A stretch of DNA of 64,000 nucleotides from Glycomyces fuscus (GTDB taxonomy: Bacteria; Actinomycetota; Actinomycetes; Streptosporangiales; Streptosporangiaceae), in NCBI GenBank assembly GCA_002529455.1, contig NYMS01000001.1, forward strand, positions 1 through 64,000. The letters run 5' to 3'. Below the pieces are notes generated by a model, which was given only the letters and a program-made list of their open reading frames with translations, ran no database searches and was not told where the DNA came from. This document shows, in pieces, positions 41,671 through 51,697 of the stretch. How positions within the stretch are numbered: the stretch's first letter is position 1; the number at the start of each line of letters is the position of its first letter. A program made the position numbers and the translations under genes.

Positions 41671-42966
41671 GTGATCCACACCCGTACGAACCCCGCCACC
41701 AGGGCGGTCGGCGCGCTCGCCGCCGCCCTGACCATGCTGGCGGCACTCCTGTTCACCGCGCCCCCGGCCTCGGCCGCCACCCTGACCGAGGTCGAGGACT
41801 TCGGCCCCAACCCCAGCGGTCTGCGCATGTACCTCTACGTGCCGGACAGTGTCGTCGACGACCCCCCGGTCCTGGTCGCCCAGCACTGGTGCACCGGTAC
41901 CGGGCCCGTCTTCCACGCCAACACCGAGTTCGCCTCGCTGGCCGACCGGCACGGCTTCATCGTGGTCTACCCCTCCGTCACGCGCAGCAGCCAGTGCTTC
42001 GACGTGTCCTCGCCCGAGGCGCTGAGCCGGGGCGGCGGCAGCGACCCGGTCGGCATCCGCTCGATGGTCGACCACGTCGTCGACGCCTACGACGCCGACA
42101 CCGAGCGCGTGTTCGTCACCGGCGTCTCCTCCGGCGCCATGATGACCAACGTCATGCTGGCCAACTACCCCGACGTGTTCGCGGCGGGCGCGGCGTTCAG
42201 CGGCGTGCCCTTCGGCTGCTTCGCCACCACCGACGGATCCGGCTGGAACAACGCCTGCTCCACCGGCACGATCGACCGCACCCCGCAGGAGTGGGGCGAC
42301 CTGGTCCGCGACTCCCACCCCGGCTACACCGGACCTCGGCCGCGCATGCAGCTGTGGCACGGGACCGAGGACGACGTCCTGCGCTACGCCAACTTCACCG
42401 AGGAGATCGAGCAGTGGACCGACGTCCACGGCCTCGGCCAGACCCCGGCCGCCACCGACCAGCCCCAGCCCGGCTGGACCCGCACCCGCTACGGCTCCGC
42501 CGGCGACCAGGCCCCGGTGGAGGCCGTCAGCATGCGGGGCGTCGGACACAACCTGATGGCCAACGGCATGGCGGCGCACGCCATCACCTTCTTCGGCCTC
42601 GACCAGGACACCGGCCCCGGCCCCGGCCCGGACCCCGAGCCCGGTGACGGGAACTGCGCCGTCGCCGCCACCGCCAACGCCTGGAGCACCGGCCTGACCA
42701 CCTCCCTGACCATCACCAACACCGGCACCGCGCCCGTCGACGGCTGGTCCCTGGACTTCACCCTGCCCGGCGGCCAGGTCATCACCTCGGGCTGGAACGC
42801 CACCTACGCTCCGAACCAGGGCGCGGTCACCGCCACCAACGCCTCCTACAACGCCGTCATCGCCCCCGGCGCCAGTGTGAGCATCGGCTACCAGGCCACG
42901 CACACCGGCGACCCGGGCCGGCCGACCGGCTTCGCCCTCAACGGCGCGGCCTGCTCCCCGGCCTGA
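41671..42966 (+). CDS. Secreted PHB depolymerase/acetylxylan esterase-type hydrolase with CBM2
   Basis: 431 residues. Signal peptide with a basic start and hydrophobic core, cleaved after PPASA (near 35). Residues ~40-315 form an esterase (CE1/LpqC-type) domain: VAQHWCTGTG, nucleophile Ser in GVSSGAMMTN (near 152), Asp in GTEDDVLRYAN (near 232) and His in GVGHNLM (near 291). A Gly-Pro/Asp-Pro linker leads to a C-terminal CBM2 (near 328-431) with the usual flanking Cys pair and WS/WN residues, which binds cellulose or xylan. It should de-esterify plant hemicellulose. GTG 41671 with GGGAAGG at 8 bases. Under two CelR-like sites. Confidence 0.9.
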   Translation: MIHTRTNPATRAVGALAAALTMLAALLFTAPPASAATLTEVEDFGPNPSGLRMYLYVPDSVVDDPPVLVAQHWCTGTGPVFHANTEFASLADRHGFIVVYPSVTRSSQCFDVSSPEALSRGGGSDPVGIRSMVDHVVDAYDADTERVFVTGVSSGAMMTNVMLANYPDVFAAGAAFSGVPFGCFATTDGSGWNNACSTGTIDRTPQEWGDLVRDSHPGYTGPRPRMQLWHGTEDDVLRYANFTEEIEQWTDVHGLGQTPAATDQPQPGWTRTRYGSAGDQAPVEAVSMRGVGHNLMANGMAAHAITFFGLDQDTGPGPGPDPEPGDGNCAVAATANAWSTGLTTSLTITNTGTAPVDGWSLDFTLPGGQVITSGWNATYAPNQGAVTATNASYNAVIAPGASVSIGYQATHTGDPGRPTGFALNGAACSPA

Positions 42967-42974
42967 CCCGGCGC

Positions 42975-43003
42975 GGCGCGGTCCTCCCGGAAGGGGCCGC
43001 GCC
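42975..43003 (+). terminator. Hairpin terminator after the esterase gene
   Basis: GGCGCGGTCC/GGGCCGCGCC, a 10-base stem with one T-G pair and a 9-base loop, 8 bases after the stop. The remaining ~240 bases to the next gene show nothing else. Confidence 0.65.
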
Positions 43004-43241
43004 GCCCGCTCCGCCGGACGGCCGCGCACCGGAGGGCGTGCCGCCGCGCCGCCCCCGCGCCCGGCGCACGGGCCGGGGGCGGCGCGGCCCGCCCGGCGGC
43101 GCGCGCAACCGCGACGGGCCCGCCCTGTTGAACCCGCCCCGCGGACGGGTATGTCCCCTTGCGTCCGTGCGGACCGCGGTGCCGTGAACCCACGTGCCAC
43201 CGGGGGCCGCCCAGTGTCCCGCACGGTGTACGGGAGGTCCC

Positions 43242-44072
43242 ATGGCTCCACCGGCCGGTCCGGCAGCGGTCCCGCGGCACTACCTCATGTGCCGCCCCAC
43301 CTACTTCGCGGTCGAGTACGCGATCAACCCCTGGATGGACCCCGCGGCGGGCGTCGACCGCGCACGCGCCATCCGGCAGTGGGAGGGGCTGCGCGACCTC
43401 TACCTGTCCCTGGGGCACCGCGTCAGCGAGATCGCCCCCGTCGACGGCCTGCCCGACATGGTCTTCGCCGCCAACGGGGCCCTGGTCGTGGACGGGCGGG
43501 TCTACGGCGCGCGCTTCGCCAGCGCCGAGCGCACCCCCGAGGGCCCGGCCTACCTGGACTGGTTCCGCCAGGCGGGCTACACCGAGACCCGCGAGCCCAA
43601 GCACGTCAACGAGGGCGAGGGCGACTTCCTCACCCTGGACGAGGTGGTCCTGGCCGCCACGGGGTTCCGGACCGAGGCGGCCGCGCACCAGGAGGCCGAG
43701 CGCTTCCTCGGCCGCCCCGTCGTCACCCTCCAGCTGACCGACCCGCGCTTCTACCACCTGGACACCGCGCTGTTCACGCTCTCCGGCGACCAGATCGCCT
43801 ACTATCCCGGGGCCTTCTCCGCCGGGAGCCGACGGGTGCTGCGCTCACTCTTCCCCGACGCGCTCCTGGCCACCGAGGAGGACGCCGCCGTGCTCGGCCT
43901 CAACGCCGTGAGCGACGGCCGCAACGTCGTCATCGCCGCCGAGGCCACCGCCCTGGCCGACCGCCTGCGCGCCCGGGGATACACCGTCCACCCCGTGGAG
44001 CTGGACGAGCTGCGCCGCGCCGGGGGCGGCGCCAAGTGCTGCACCCTGGTACTGCGCGACGCCCCCTTCTGA
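43242..44072 (+). CDS. Dimethylarginine dimethylaminohydrolase-type amidinohydrolase
   Basis: 276 residues of the DDAH/amidinotransferase fold: MCRPTYFAVEYAINPWM at the N-terminus, DMVFAANGALV (near 76), catalytic His in FYHLDTALF (near 172) and nucleophile Cys in AKCCTLVLRD (near 266). DDAH converts methylarginines to citrulline and methylamines; relatives act on ornithine/arginine derivatives. Cytosolic. ATG 43242 follows GGAGG at 4 bases. Next on the strand is a TetR regulator, then agmatinase on the other strand, so a guanidino-compound catabolic locus is likely. Confidence 0.87.
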   Translation: MAPPAGPAAVPRHYLMCRPTYFAVEYAINPWMDPAAGVDRARAIRQWEGLRDLYLSLGHRVSEIAPVDGLPDMVFAANGALVVDGRVYGARFASAERTPEGPAYLDWFRQAGYTETREPKHVNEGEGDFLTLDEVVLAATGFRTEAAAHQEAERFLGRPVVTLQLTDPRFYHLDTALFTLSGDQIAYYPGAFSAGSRRVLRSLFPDALLATEEDAAVLGLNAVSDGRNVVIAAEATALADRLRARGYTVHPVELDELRRAGGGAKCCTLVLRDAPF

Positions 44073-44079
44073 AGGGCGC

Positions 44080-44100
44080 CCGGGCCGCCCGGCGGCCCGG
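44080..44100 (+). terminator. Hairpin after the DDAH-type gene
   Basis: CCGGGCCG/CGGCCCGG, an 8-base perfect stem with a 5-base loop, 8 bases after the stop. Confidence 0.55.
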
Positions 44101-44260
44101 AGCGGGGCCGGGCCGGTGTGGGAAATACCACCGCGGTGCGGCCCCGGACCGCCGACGCCACAGGTCACGCACGCGCGCCCGCCGCACCCCGCGCTCCGGG
44201 GCGCGTACGGGTGACCATCGCCCCTGGCCGGGCACCCCCGCCGCAATAAAGTCTGAGGAC

Positions 44261-44887
44261 GTGAAGAGCACACAGCGCAGACTCCCGCGTCGGCTCAGGG
44301 AAGAGCAGATGATCGACGCCGCCGTCACCGCGTTCTCGCGCGGCGGCTACCACACCGTGAGCGTCGAGGAGATCGCCGAGGCGGCCGGGACGTCCAAGCC
44401 CACCGTGTACCAGTACCTGGGCTCCAAGGAGAAGATCTTCACCGCCTGCGTGCGCCGCGAGACCGACCGGCTCGTCGAGGCCGTGCGCGCCGCCGCGCAC
44501 GATCCGCGCGCCCCGGCGGGGGACGACCCCCTGCGCCGGGGCATGCAGGCCTTCTTCGTCTTCGTCACCGGCAACCGCGCGAGCTGGACCGTGCTGTACC
44601 GGCGCGCCTCCCTCCAGGGCGAGCCCTTCGCGGGGGAGACCGAGCGGCTCAGGGACCGCGTCACGGCCGAGGTGGCCGACCTCATCACCGCGTGCACGCG
44701 CGAGGGCTACGGCGACCTCGCCCCCAAGGACGCCCAGCTGATGGCGCGCATCGCGGTCAGCACCGCCGACGCCTTCGCCGACTGGTTCCTGGAACACCCC
44801 GAGGAGAGCCCCGAGACCATGGCCCGGCACGTCACCGAGCTGACCTGGGCCCACCTGCGCGCCCGCCGCGAGGGCGCGCAGGCCTGA
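44261..44887 (+). CDS. TetR-family transcriptional regulator
   Basis: 208 residues. N-terminal TetR helix-turn-helix: RLREEQMIDAAVTAFSRGGYHTVSVEEIAEAAGTSKPTVYQYLGSKEKIFTACVRRE. The C-terminal ligand-binding half has no specific signature beyond VTELTWAHLRARRE. GTG 44261 is preceded by TAAAGT (44247-44252) by 8 bases, so the message is probably leaderless. Its ligand and targets are unknown; the neighbouring guanidino genes are candidates. Whether it binds the palindrome near the alcohol dehydrogenase cannot be judged. Confidence 0.88.
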   Translation: MKSTQRRLPRRLREEQMIDAAVTAFSRGGYHTVSVEEIAEAAGTSKPTVYQYLGSKEKIFTACVRRETDRLVEAVRAAAHDPRAPAGDDPLRRGMQAFFVFVTGNRASWTVLYRRASLQGEPFAGETERLRDRVTAEVADLITACTREGYGDLAPKDAQLMARIAVSTADAFADWFLEHPEESPETMARHVTELTWAHLRARREGAQA

Positions 44888-44908
44888 CCCCCGGCGCGGC
44901 GCGCGGGC

Positions 44909-45856
44909 TCAGCCCCCGTGGTTCAGCGCCAGGACGCTGACCAGGTCGTAGGCCACGTGCGAGGCGGCGGTGGCGGTGATCTGCGCGTGGTCGTAGGCCG
45001 GGGCGACCTCCACCACGTCGGCGCCCACCAGGTTGCAGGAGGCCAGCCCGCGCAGGATCTCCAGCAGTTCGCGGCTGGTCAGGCCGCCGGCCTCCGGGGT
45101 GCCGGTGCCGGGCGCGTGCGCCGGGTCGAGCACGTCGATGTCCACCGACACGTACAGCGGGCGGTTGCCGATGCGCTGGCGCAGCGCGTCGGCGACCTCG
45201 TCCACGCCCTTGCGCATGACGTCGGCGGAGGTGACGATGCCGAAGCCGAACCGGCGGTCCTCCTCCAGGTCCTTCTTGCCGTACAGCGGGCCGCGGGTGC
45301 CCACGTGGCACAGGGCCTCGGTGTCCAGGATGCCCTCCTCCACGGCGCGGCGGAACGGGGTGCCGTGGGTGTAGGGCTCGCCGAAGTAGGTGTCCCAGGT
45401 GTCCAGGTGGGCGTCGAAGTGCAGCAGGGCGATCGGCCCGTGCAGGCGGTACAGCGAGCGCAGCAGCGGCAGGGCGATGGTGTGGTCGCCGCCCAGGGTG
45501 ACCAGGCGGGTGCCCGCCCGCACGAACTCGGAGGCGCCCTGGTCCAGGGTCTCCACCGCGTCCCCGATCGAGAAGGGGTTGACCGCGATGTCGCCGCCGT
45601 CGACCACCTGCGCGGCGGCGAACGGGGACACGTCCAGGCCCGGGTTGTAGGGGCGCAGCAGGCGGCTGGCCTCGCGGATGGCCGAGGGGCCGAAGCGTGC
45701 GCCGGGGCGGTAGGAGACGCCGGTGTCGAAGGGGACGCCGACCACGGCGATGTCGGCGTGCTCCACCTGGTCGATGCGGGGGAGCCGGGCGAAGGTGGCC
45801 GGTCCGGCGAAGCGCGGTACGAGGCTGGAGTCGGTGGGTCCGATCGGTGCGTTCAC
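44909..45856 (-). CDS. speB: Agmatinase (ureohydrolase family)
   Basis: 315 residues. Manganese ligands in GGDHTIALP (His), [10 protein letters not shown] (three ligands, near 147) and [22 protein letters not shown] (two Asp), all intact, as in agmatinases of the arginase superfamily. It hydrolyses agmatine to putrescine and urea; guanidinobutyrase or proclavaminate amidinohydrolase activity cannot be excluded. Cytosolic. GTG 45856 lies 11 bases after GAGAGGGA. Divergent from a PucR-type regulator and convergent with the TetR gene. Confidence 0.88.
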   Translation of the reverse strand: MNAPIGPTDSSLVPRFAGPATFARLPRIDQVEHADIAVVGVPFDTGVSYRPGARFGPSAIREASRLLRPYNPGLDVSPFAAAQVVDGGDIAVNPFSIGDAVETLDQGASEFVRAGTRLVTLGGDHTIALPLLRSLYRLHGPIALLHFDAHLDTWDTYFGEPYTHGTPFRRAVEEGILDTEALCHVGTRGPLYGKKDLEEDRRFGFGIVTSADVMRKGVDEVADALRQRIGNRPLYVSVDIDVLDPAHAPGTGTPEAGGLTSRELLEILRGLASCNLVGADVVEVAPAYDHAQITATAASHVAYDLVSVLALNHGG

Positions 45857-46295
45857 GGGTGGTGGTGTCCCTCTCGTCGTCGGTGCGGTGTTCGGTCGGT
45901 CCGCGGGTGCGGGCGGGCCCCGCGTCGGCCGTGCCGCCCCCGGCCGCTCCCGGCCGCGGTGACGGGCCCGGCGGCGGTCGGTTCCGTGCCCTCGTCCCCG
46001 CGCCGCGGCGGGACCGCGCGGTCGGTGTGCACGGTGCGCCCGAGGTGGACGAGGGGGCACAGGGGCGAAAGCGGCGATGTCGGGGCAGATCGCACGGACC
46101 CCGGTCAGATTAGGCAGGGGGCGCGACCTCCTCCAGTGGACGAATCGCACACAGGCACGCGTTGTGCTGGATGAGGTATCCATGACGTGCGGCCGACGCG
46201 CCCCCGTGCCGAGGGGCCTGGGGGTGTCGGGCGCCTTCCTCTCCCCTCCGGCCCCGCCGGACGGGCGCGGCAACAGAGCACGAAGGGGGCCGGGA
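45857..46295. other. Divergent intergenic region between speB and the PucR-type gene
   Basis: About 440 bases without a credible gene. It must hold the promoters of both genes. A short A/T-containing patch (GGATGAGGTATCC around 46170-46183) could be part of the plus-strand promoter, but no -35/-10 pair is clear enough to call. Confidence 0.35.
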
Positions 46296-47879
46296 GTGGC
46301 GCAGGAGAGCCGGGCACAGGGCCACACGGTGCCGTTGAGCACGGTCGTGGGCCGCCGCGACCTGGGAATGGCCGCCCTCGTGACGGCGGGGGATCCGGGC
46401 ATCGGCTGGGCGGTGGTCAGCGAGCTGGCCGACCCGTCCGCCTACCTGCTCGGCGGCGAACTGCTGCTCACCGCGGGCGTCAACCTGCCCGCCACCGCGT
46501 CCGGGCTGCGCGACTACGTCGACTCCCTGGTCCGCGCGGGGGTCAGCGCCGTCGGCTTCGGCGTCACCCCGGTGCACGACACCGTCCCCTCCGGACTGGT
46601 CGAGCAGTGCCGCGAACGGGGGCTGCCCCTGCTGGAGGTGCCCCGGCCCACGCCCTTCGCCGCCGTCAGCCAGGCCGTCGGCGCGGAGCTGCGGGAGCTG
46701 CACCTGCGCGACCTGCGCCGCCTGGGCGCGGCGCACCAGGCCCTGGCCCTGGCCGTCACGGACGCCTCCCCGGTGGACCGGGTCCTGCGGGTCCTGGCCG
46801 AGGCACTCGGCGGCTGGGCGTTCCTGGCCCGCCCGTCCGCCTCCGTGCCCGGCGGAGCCCACCGCACCGCCGGCGCCCCGGCGGATCCGGGCCCCGAACT
46901 GCGCGGGCTCGCGGACCGTCTCACCCGGCCCCGCGGTCCGCGCAGCGCCAAGGCCCGGGTCGGAGGGGACGAGGTCTTCCTCCACACCGTCGGAACCCCT
47001 CCGCAGGAGCACGGCGTGGTCCTGGTGGGCCGGCCCGAACCGCTGGGCATCACCGACCGCGCCGTCCTGCGCACCGCCACCGCCCTGCTGGAACTGCTCG
47101 CCCGCACCTCCCGGGGCGCCCCGCCCGTTCCGGGCCGCCTGGTCACCGGCCTGCTCCTGGACGGCGGGCTCACCGACGCGTCCGCGCCGCTGCTGGCCGA
47201 GCTCGCCGCACCGGGGGACGACGGTGCGGCGGAGGCCGCCTCCGCGCCCGCCGGGCCGGCGGCCCCCGTCCCCACCGGCGCGCCGTCGGCGCCCGCCGCC
47301 TACCGGGTCCTGCGCGCCCGGCCCGCCGGGCGGGGGCGCCGCACCGCCCCCGCCGCACTGCCCCTGGGCACCCGGCTGCTGGACGCGGGCCCCGGGGAGG
47401 AGGTGCGCGCCCTCCTCGCCGACCGGGGCGACACCGCGCACCTGGACCAGCTCGACCGTCTGCTCGGCCACGGCTGGATCGGGGCCCTGAGCGGACCGGT
47501 GGACCCGGCGGAGCTGCCCGCCGCGGACCGCCGGGCCGCCGCCCTGCTCACCCGTGCCCGCGCGGTCGGCGGGCCGCTGCTGGAGGAGCGCGCCGACCCC
47601 TTCGACGCCCTCCTGGGGCCGGCGGGGAGCGACGACCTGGCCCGCCGGATCCTGGGTCCGCTGGCCGAGGAGAACGACTCCGCGCGCCTGCTGCGCCGCA
47701 CCCTGCGGGCCTGGCTCGCCCGGCACGGCAACTGGGACAGGGCCGCCGCCGACCTGGGCGCCCACCGCAACAGCGTCCGCTACCGGATCGGGCGGGTCGA
47801 GCGCGACCTGGGCGTGGACCTGGCCGACGCCGAGCAACGCATGCGGCTGTGGTTCGCACTCACCCGCTGGAACCGCTGA
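46296..47879 (+). CDS. PucR-family transcriptional regulator
   Basis: 527 residues. N-terminal PucR domain: [50 protein letters not shown], through [19 protein letters not shown] variable middle follows, and then a C-terminal HTH_30 domain ending in [38 protein letters not shown] 46296 has AAGGGGG at 6 bases; in-frame codons further up lack similarity. Such regulators control purine, polyamine or amino-acid catabolism, often as activators of adjacent genes, so the divergent speB is the obvious target. Confidence 0.88.
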   Translation: MAQESRAQGHTVPLSTVVGRRDLGMAALVTAGDPGIGWAVVSELADPSAYLLGGELLLTAGVNLPATASGLRDYVDSLVRAGVSAVGFGVTPVHDTVPSGLVEQCRERGLPLLEVPRPTPFAAVSQAVGAELRELHLRDLRRLGAAHQALALAVTDASPVDRVLRVLAEALGGWAFLARPSASVPGGAHRTAGAPADPGPELRGLADRLTRPRGPRSAKARVGGDEVFLHTVGTPPQEHGVVLVGRPEPLGITDRAVLRTATALLELLARTSRGAPPVPGRLVTGLLLDGGLTDASAPLLAELAAPGDDGAAEAASAPAGPAAPVPTGAPSAPAAYRVLRARPAGRGRRTAPAALPLGTRLLDAGPGEEVRALLADRGDTAHLDQLDRLLGHGWIGALSGPVDPAELPAADRRAAALLTRARAVGGPLLEERADPFDALLGPAGSDDLARRILGPLAEENDSARLLRRTLRAWLARHGNWDRAAADLGAHRNSVRYRIGRVERDLGVDLADAEQRMRLWFALTRWNR

Positions 47880-48262
47880 CCCGCCGAGGCCGTCGCACCC
47901 GGCGCGGGACGCGGACATGTGTCCGGGAAAGCGCCGTTGCGCCTTTGTCGGCCGTTTTCGGTAATTCCGCTGTTCCGTTCGCCCCGGGCCCCCTTTTCGA
48001 AGGCGTGCCGTCCGCCTTTCGGGCACCCGCGGACCCGGGCGCCGCGTCGGGCACGCGCGATCCCGGGGGGTTTCCCGTTCCCGCGCGATGGCGGGATCCC
48101 CGTCCGGGCCGGGGGCACAATGGGGCATAATCCGGTGATGAAACGGAATCGGAGGCGTCAGCGACTTCCGAAACATGTGTGTATTTCCGTTCCCTCAACC
48201 CTGTCGAAGCCGAACCGAGAAAATTGATGAACGCCGTTGCGAACGCGAGGTCAGGGGACCGC
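47880..48262. other. Geneless stretch before the GAF regulator
   Basis: No gene supported. It holds an A/T-rich patch near 48120-48230 (GGGGCATAATCCGG and TTGTGTATTTCC-like sequence), probably the promoter of the GAF-domain regulator. Alternative in-frame ATG codons at 48179 and 48227 lie here. Confidence 0.35.
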
Positions 48263-49582
48263 ATGTCTTTTCCTCCGCTGGACACGGCCCTGCCGGCCGG
48301 GGCTGACGCGCGCGAGCACGCCCTCCTGCTCCGGCGCGTGCACGAGGCCTCGCTCGCCGGGCGCCCGGCGCCCGCCTCCCTGCGACCGGTCATCGAGGAC
48401 TCCTGGTCCCGCACCCGTCGCTTCGGGATCGACCCCGACAGCGCGCCGCCGCCCCGCATGGCCCGTCTGGACGAACTCCAGGTCCACCGGGAGGCCTCCC
48501 CGATCGCCGAGGTCCTGCCGCTGATCCGCCGCTCCCTCGTCTCGGTCGCCGACGAGGCCGACCACATCATGCTGGTCACCGACGCCTCCGGGCAGATCCT
48601 GTGGCGCGACGGCTCCCACCGCGTCCGCTCCCTCGGGGACCGCGTCGGACTCGTCGAGGGCGCCTTCTGGAACGAGGGCAGCACCGGTACCAACGCCATC
48701 GGCACCGCCCTGGTCGTGGGACGGCCCGTGCAGGTCTACTCCGCCGAGCACTTCGTGCGCAACCTGCACACCCTCACCTGCGCCTGCGCCCCCATCCACG
48801 ATCCCCGCGACGGCCGCCTGCTCGGCGCCGTCGACGTCACCGGACCCGTCTCCACCATCCACCCCTCCACACTCGCCCTGGTCAGCGCGGTGGCCCAGCT
48901 GGCCGAGGCCCACCTGCAGAGCATCCACCACACCCACCTGGAGCGGCTGCGCTCGGTGGCCGCGCCCCTGCTGGCCGGGATGAGCGAGCGCGCGCTGGTG
49001 GTGGACGAGGCCGGGTGGACCGCCGCCGCGGTCCACATGGAACCGGTCCGCAGGGTACTGCTGCCCAAGCACCGCGAGAGCGGTACGGCCTGGCTGCCCG
49101 CCCTGGGGGAGTGCGCCCTGGAGCCCTTGCCCGGGGGCTGGCTGCTGCGCCCCCGCCCGGCGGCGGAGGCCGCGCCCTCCACGGTCACCCTGGACCTGAC
49201 CCGGCCCTCGCCGAGGATGGTGGTCACCGGGCCCAGCGGGGAGTGGGCGCACCGGCTCACCCCGCGCCACGCGGAGCTGCTGCTGCTGTTGGCCGTGCAC
49301 CGGGGCGGGCGCACCGGCGCGCAGCTGTCCCAGGACGTGTTCGGCGCGGGCGGGCACGTGGTGACGGTGCGCGCCGAGCTCTCGCGCGTGCGCCGCCACC
49401 TGGGCGGCATCATCCAGAGCCGCCCCTACCGGTTCAGCGGGGAGGTGCGGGTCCGGGTGGCCCGTCCCGCCTCACCGGTGGACCTGCTGCCCGGATCGGT
49501 GGCCCCCGGGGTGCGGGCGCTGCGGGACGCGCTCCGCGACGGCGACTGCCCCGTGGCCCTGAGCGACGACACCGCAACCTAG
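48263..49582 (+). CDS. GAF-domain transcriptional regulator (AcoR-like N-terminus, winged-helix C-terminus)
   Basis: 439 residues. Residues ~1-290 look like the sensor half of AcoR-type activators: RPVIEDSWSRTRRFGIDPD, then a GAF domain with DHIMLVTDASGQILWRDGS, GAFWNEGSTGTNAIGTALVVGRPVQVYSAEHFVRNLHTLTCACAPIHDP and GAVDVTGP. There is no sigma-54 ATPase; instead the C-terminus (TPRHAELLLLLAVHRGGRTGAQLSQDVFG, then VTVRAELSRVRRHLGG) is a winged-helix. This type is common in actinomycetes next to alcohol or aldehyde catabolic genes. ATG 48263 with AGGGGA at 4 bases; ATG 48227 is possible. Confidence 0.83.
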   Translation: MSFPPLDTALPAGADAREHALLLRRVHEASLAGRPAPASLRPVIEDSWSRTRRFGIDPDSAPPPRMARLDELQVHREASPIAEVLPLIRRSLVSVADEADHIMLVTDASGQILWRDGSHRVRSLGDRVGLVEGAFWNEGSTGTNAIGTALVVGRPVQVYSAEHFVRNLHTLTCACAPIHDPRDGRLLGAVDVTGPVSTIHPSTLALVSAVAQLAEAHLQSIHHTHLERLRSVAAPLLAGMSERALVVDEAGWTAAAVHMEPVRRVLLPKHRESGTAWLPALGECALEPLPGGWLLRPRPAAEAAPSTVTLDLTRPSPRMVVTGPSGEWAHRLTPRHAELLLLLAVHRGGRTGAQLSQDVFGAGGHVVTVRAELSRVRRHLGGIIQSRPYRFSGEVRVRVARPASPVDLLPGSVAPGVRALRDALRDGDCPVALSDDTAT

Positions 49583-50321
49583 TGCAACCGTTGCTGTTCG
49601 GTCCGGCGTGCGATGGACTGTGCGTGCGCGGCCCGGAGTCGGTGGCCGCCGCCGGGCAAGAGAGGGCGCGGCGGCAGGCCGCGGGCACCACGCGTGGCGC
49701 ATCCACGGCCTTCGGACCTTGAGGGGGGTCCCGGGGGAGAGTAGCGGAGAGGCGCCACCGGGCTCGGATGGCCGACCACGGGGATTCGGGGGAACCCCTG
49801 GGGCCATCGCGCCGGCGGCACGCCCTCCGTGGGAGCTCGGCTTCCCGGGGTGTGCCGATGCGCGGGGGCGGGTTCAGGGGGACCCGCCCCCGCGCCATGC
49901 CGTCCACCGCGCGCGCCGGCCCGCCTGCGCCCGGCTGATGGCCGGGGAAGCTGATGGCCGGGGAAAGAGCGGCCCATGTTCTCACCCGCCTCCCCGTGGA
50001 CCCCGCCTCGGACGGGTAGTCAGTCCACCGGAGGGGACGACGTGAGGGGAGCGGGTGTGACCGGTGTGGCCAACAGCACGCGCGGGCCCCGCTCCGCGCC
50101 CGTGTTCCGGCACTGGGCTACACTCGGTTCATTTACCGGGTCGTGTCCACTCGCGGCCCAGCCCACCCGAGCACCCCACCCGCAGCTTCGGGCACCGCGC
50201 CCGCGGACGGGGGCGGGGTGTGAACCGCGGGGACGGCGAGGGCGTCGAACCCGGGAACGGCGAGAGTTCCCGGACGGCCCCCGCCCTGCCCCACAGAACG
50301 ACATTCCTTCGGAGGTGGACC
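49583..50321. other. Geneless 740-base interval
   Basis: No credible gene on either strand. It carries a 16-base tandem duplication (49934-49965) and, near 50115-50145, a more A/T-rich patch (CTACACTCGGTTCATTTACC) that may be the promoter of the aminotransferase. The GGAGG at 50311-50315 belongs to that gene. Confidence 0.4.
49934..49965 (+). repeat. Tandem 16-base duplication
   Basis: GCTGATGGCCGGGGAA occurs twice back to back in non-coding sequence. Confidence 0.85.
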
Positions 50322-51644
50322 GTGTCCGCTGACCACCGAGAGCAGCAGCCCGCCCAGCAGGGTTCGCGTATCGACCCGCACGTCGGCCGCTACGCACGCC
50401 GAGCACAGGGCATGGTCGCATCGGAGGTCCGGGCACTCTTCGCCGTCGCATCGCGCCCGGAGGTGGTCTCCCTCGCCGGGGGCATGCCCAACGTGGCGGC
50501 GCTGCCCCTGGACCAGATCGGTGAACTGGTCAAGGACGTCGTCTCCGAGGAGGGCGCGGCCGCGCTCCAGTACGGCTCCGCCCAGGGCGACCCCGTGCTG
50601 CGCGAGCAGCTGTGCGACTACATGACGCTGGAGGGCATCACCGCCAGCCCCGACGACGTCATCGTCACCGTCGGCTCCCAGCAGGCCCTGGACCTGATCA
50701 CCCGCGTCTTCGTCGACCCGGGCGACATCGTGCTGACCGAGGCGCCCACCTACGTCACCGCGATCAACACCTTCACCGCCTTCCAGGCCGACATCCGCCA
50801 CGTGGGCATGGACGAGCAGGGCGTGATCCCCGAGGAGCTGGAGGAGGCGCTCGTCCGCGCCGAGCTGGACGGGCGGCCGGTGAAGTTCTTCTACACCGTC
50901 CCCAACTTCCAGAACCCCGCCGGGATCACCATGACGGCCGAGCGGCGCGCGCGGGTGACCGAGGCCTGCGAGCGCCACGACGTGCTCATCGTCGAGGACA
51001 ACCCCTACGGCCTGCTGCGCTACGACGGCGACCCCGAGCCCACCCTCTACTCCCAGAGCGAGGGCAACGTCATCTACCTGGGGTCGCTGTCCAAGACCCT
51101 CTCGCCGGGCCTGCGCATCGGCTGGGCGCTCGCCCCCGCCGCGGTGCGCGCCAAGCTCGTCCTGGCCGCCGAGTCGGCGATGCTCAGCCACTCCACCTTC
51201 AACCAGCTGGTGGTACGCCGCTACCTCAACACCTTCCCCTGGCGCGAGCAGATCAAGTCGTTCAACACCATGTACGGCGAGCGCCGCGACGCGATGCTCA
51301 ACGCTCTGACCGCGATGATGCCCGCGGGCTGCACCTGGACCCGCCCCCAGGGCGGATTCTTCGTCTGGGCCACCCTGCCCGAGGGCATCGACTCCAAGGC
51401 CATGCTGCCCCGGGCCGTCACCGAACGGGTCGCCTACGTGCCCGGCACCGGCTTCTACGCCGACGGCCGCGGCCGGGCCAACATGCGCCTGAGCTTCTGC
51501 TACCCCACACCCGAGCAGATCCGCGAGGGCGTGCGCCGCCTCGTCGGAGCCATCGAGGGTGAGATCGACCTGCGTGATACGTTCGGCACCACCCTGGCCC
51601 CGAGCTCCGAGGGCTCACCAGCCCCCGCTCCGGACCTGCCCTGA
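50322..51644 (+). CDS. PLP-dependent aminotransferase (class I/II, LysN / 2-aminoadipate type)
   Basis: 440 residues. The sequence runs VSLAGGMPNVAALPLDQIGELV, LQYGSAQGDPVLREQLCDYM, TVGSQQALDLITRVFVDPGD, TVPNFQNPAGITMTAERR (Asn-Pro for PLP), VEDNPYGLLRYDG, and the PLP lysine in LGSLSKTLSPGLRIGW (near 257). This is the MocR-related fold-type I group without the DNA-binding domain; members transaminate 2-aminoadipate, kynurenine or branched amino acids. GTG 50322 with GGAGG at 6 bases. 53 bases upstream of the D-Ala-D-Ala ligase-like gene, with which it is probably co-transcribed. Confidence 0.88.
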   Translation: MSADHREQQPAQQGSRIDPHVGRYARRAQGMVASEVRALFAVASRPEVVSLAGGMPNVAALPLDQIGELVKDVVSEEGAAALQYGSAQGDPVLREQLCDYMTLEGITASPDDVIVTVGSQQALDLITRVFVDPGDIVLTEAPTYVTAINTFTAFQADIRHVGMDEQGVIPEELEEALVRAELDGRPVKFFYTVPNFQNPAGITMTAERRARVTEACERHDVLIVEDNPYGLLRYDGDPEPTLYSQSEGNVIYLGSLSKTLSPGLRIGWALAPAAVRAKLVLAAESAMLSHSTFNQLVVRRYLNTFPWREQIKSFNTMYGERRDAMLNALTAMMPAGCTWTRPQGGFFVWATLPEGIDSKAMLPRAVTERVAYVPGTGFYADGRGRANMRLSFCYPTPEQIREGVRRLVGAIEGEIDLRDTFGTTLAPSSEGSPAPAPDLP

Positions 51645-51697
51645 CACCCCACGAGGGCACCAGCACCATGACAGCAGCACAGAAGGAGGTCCGCGCC

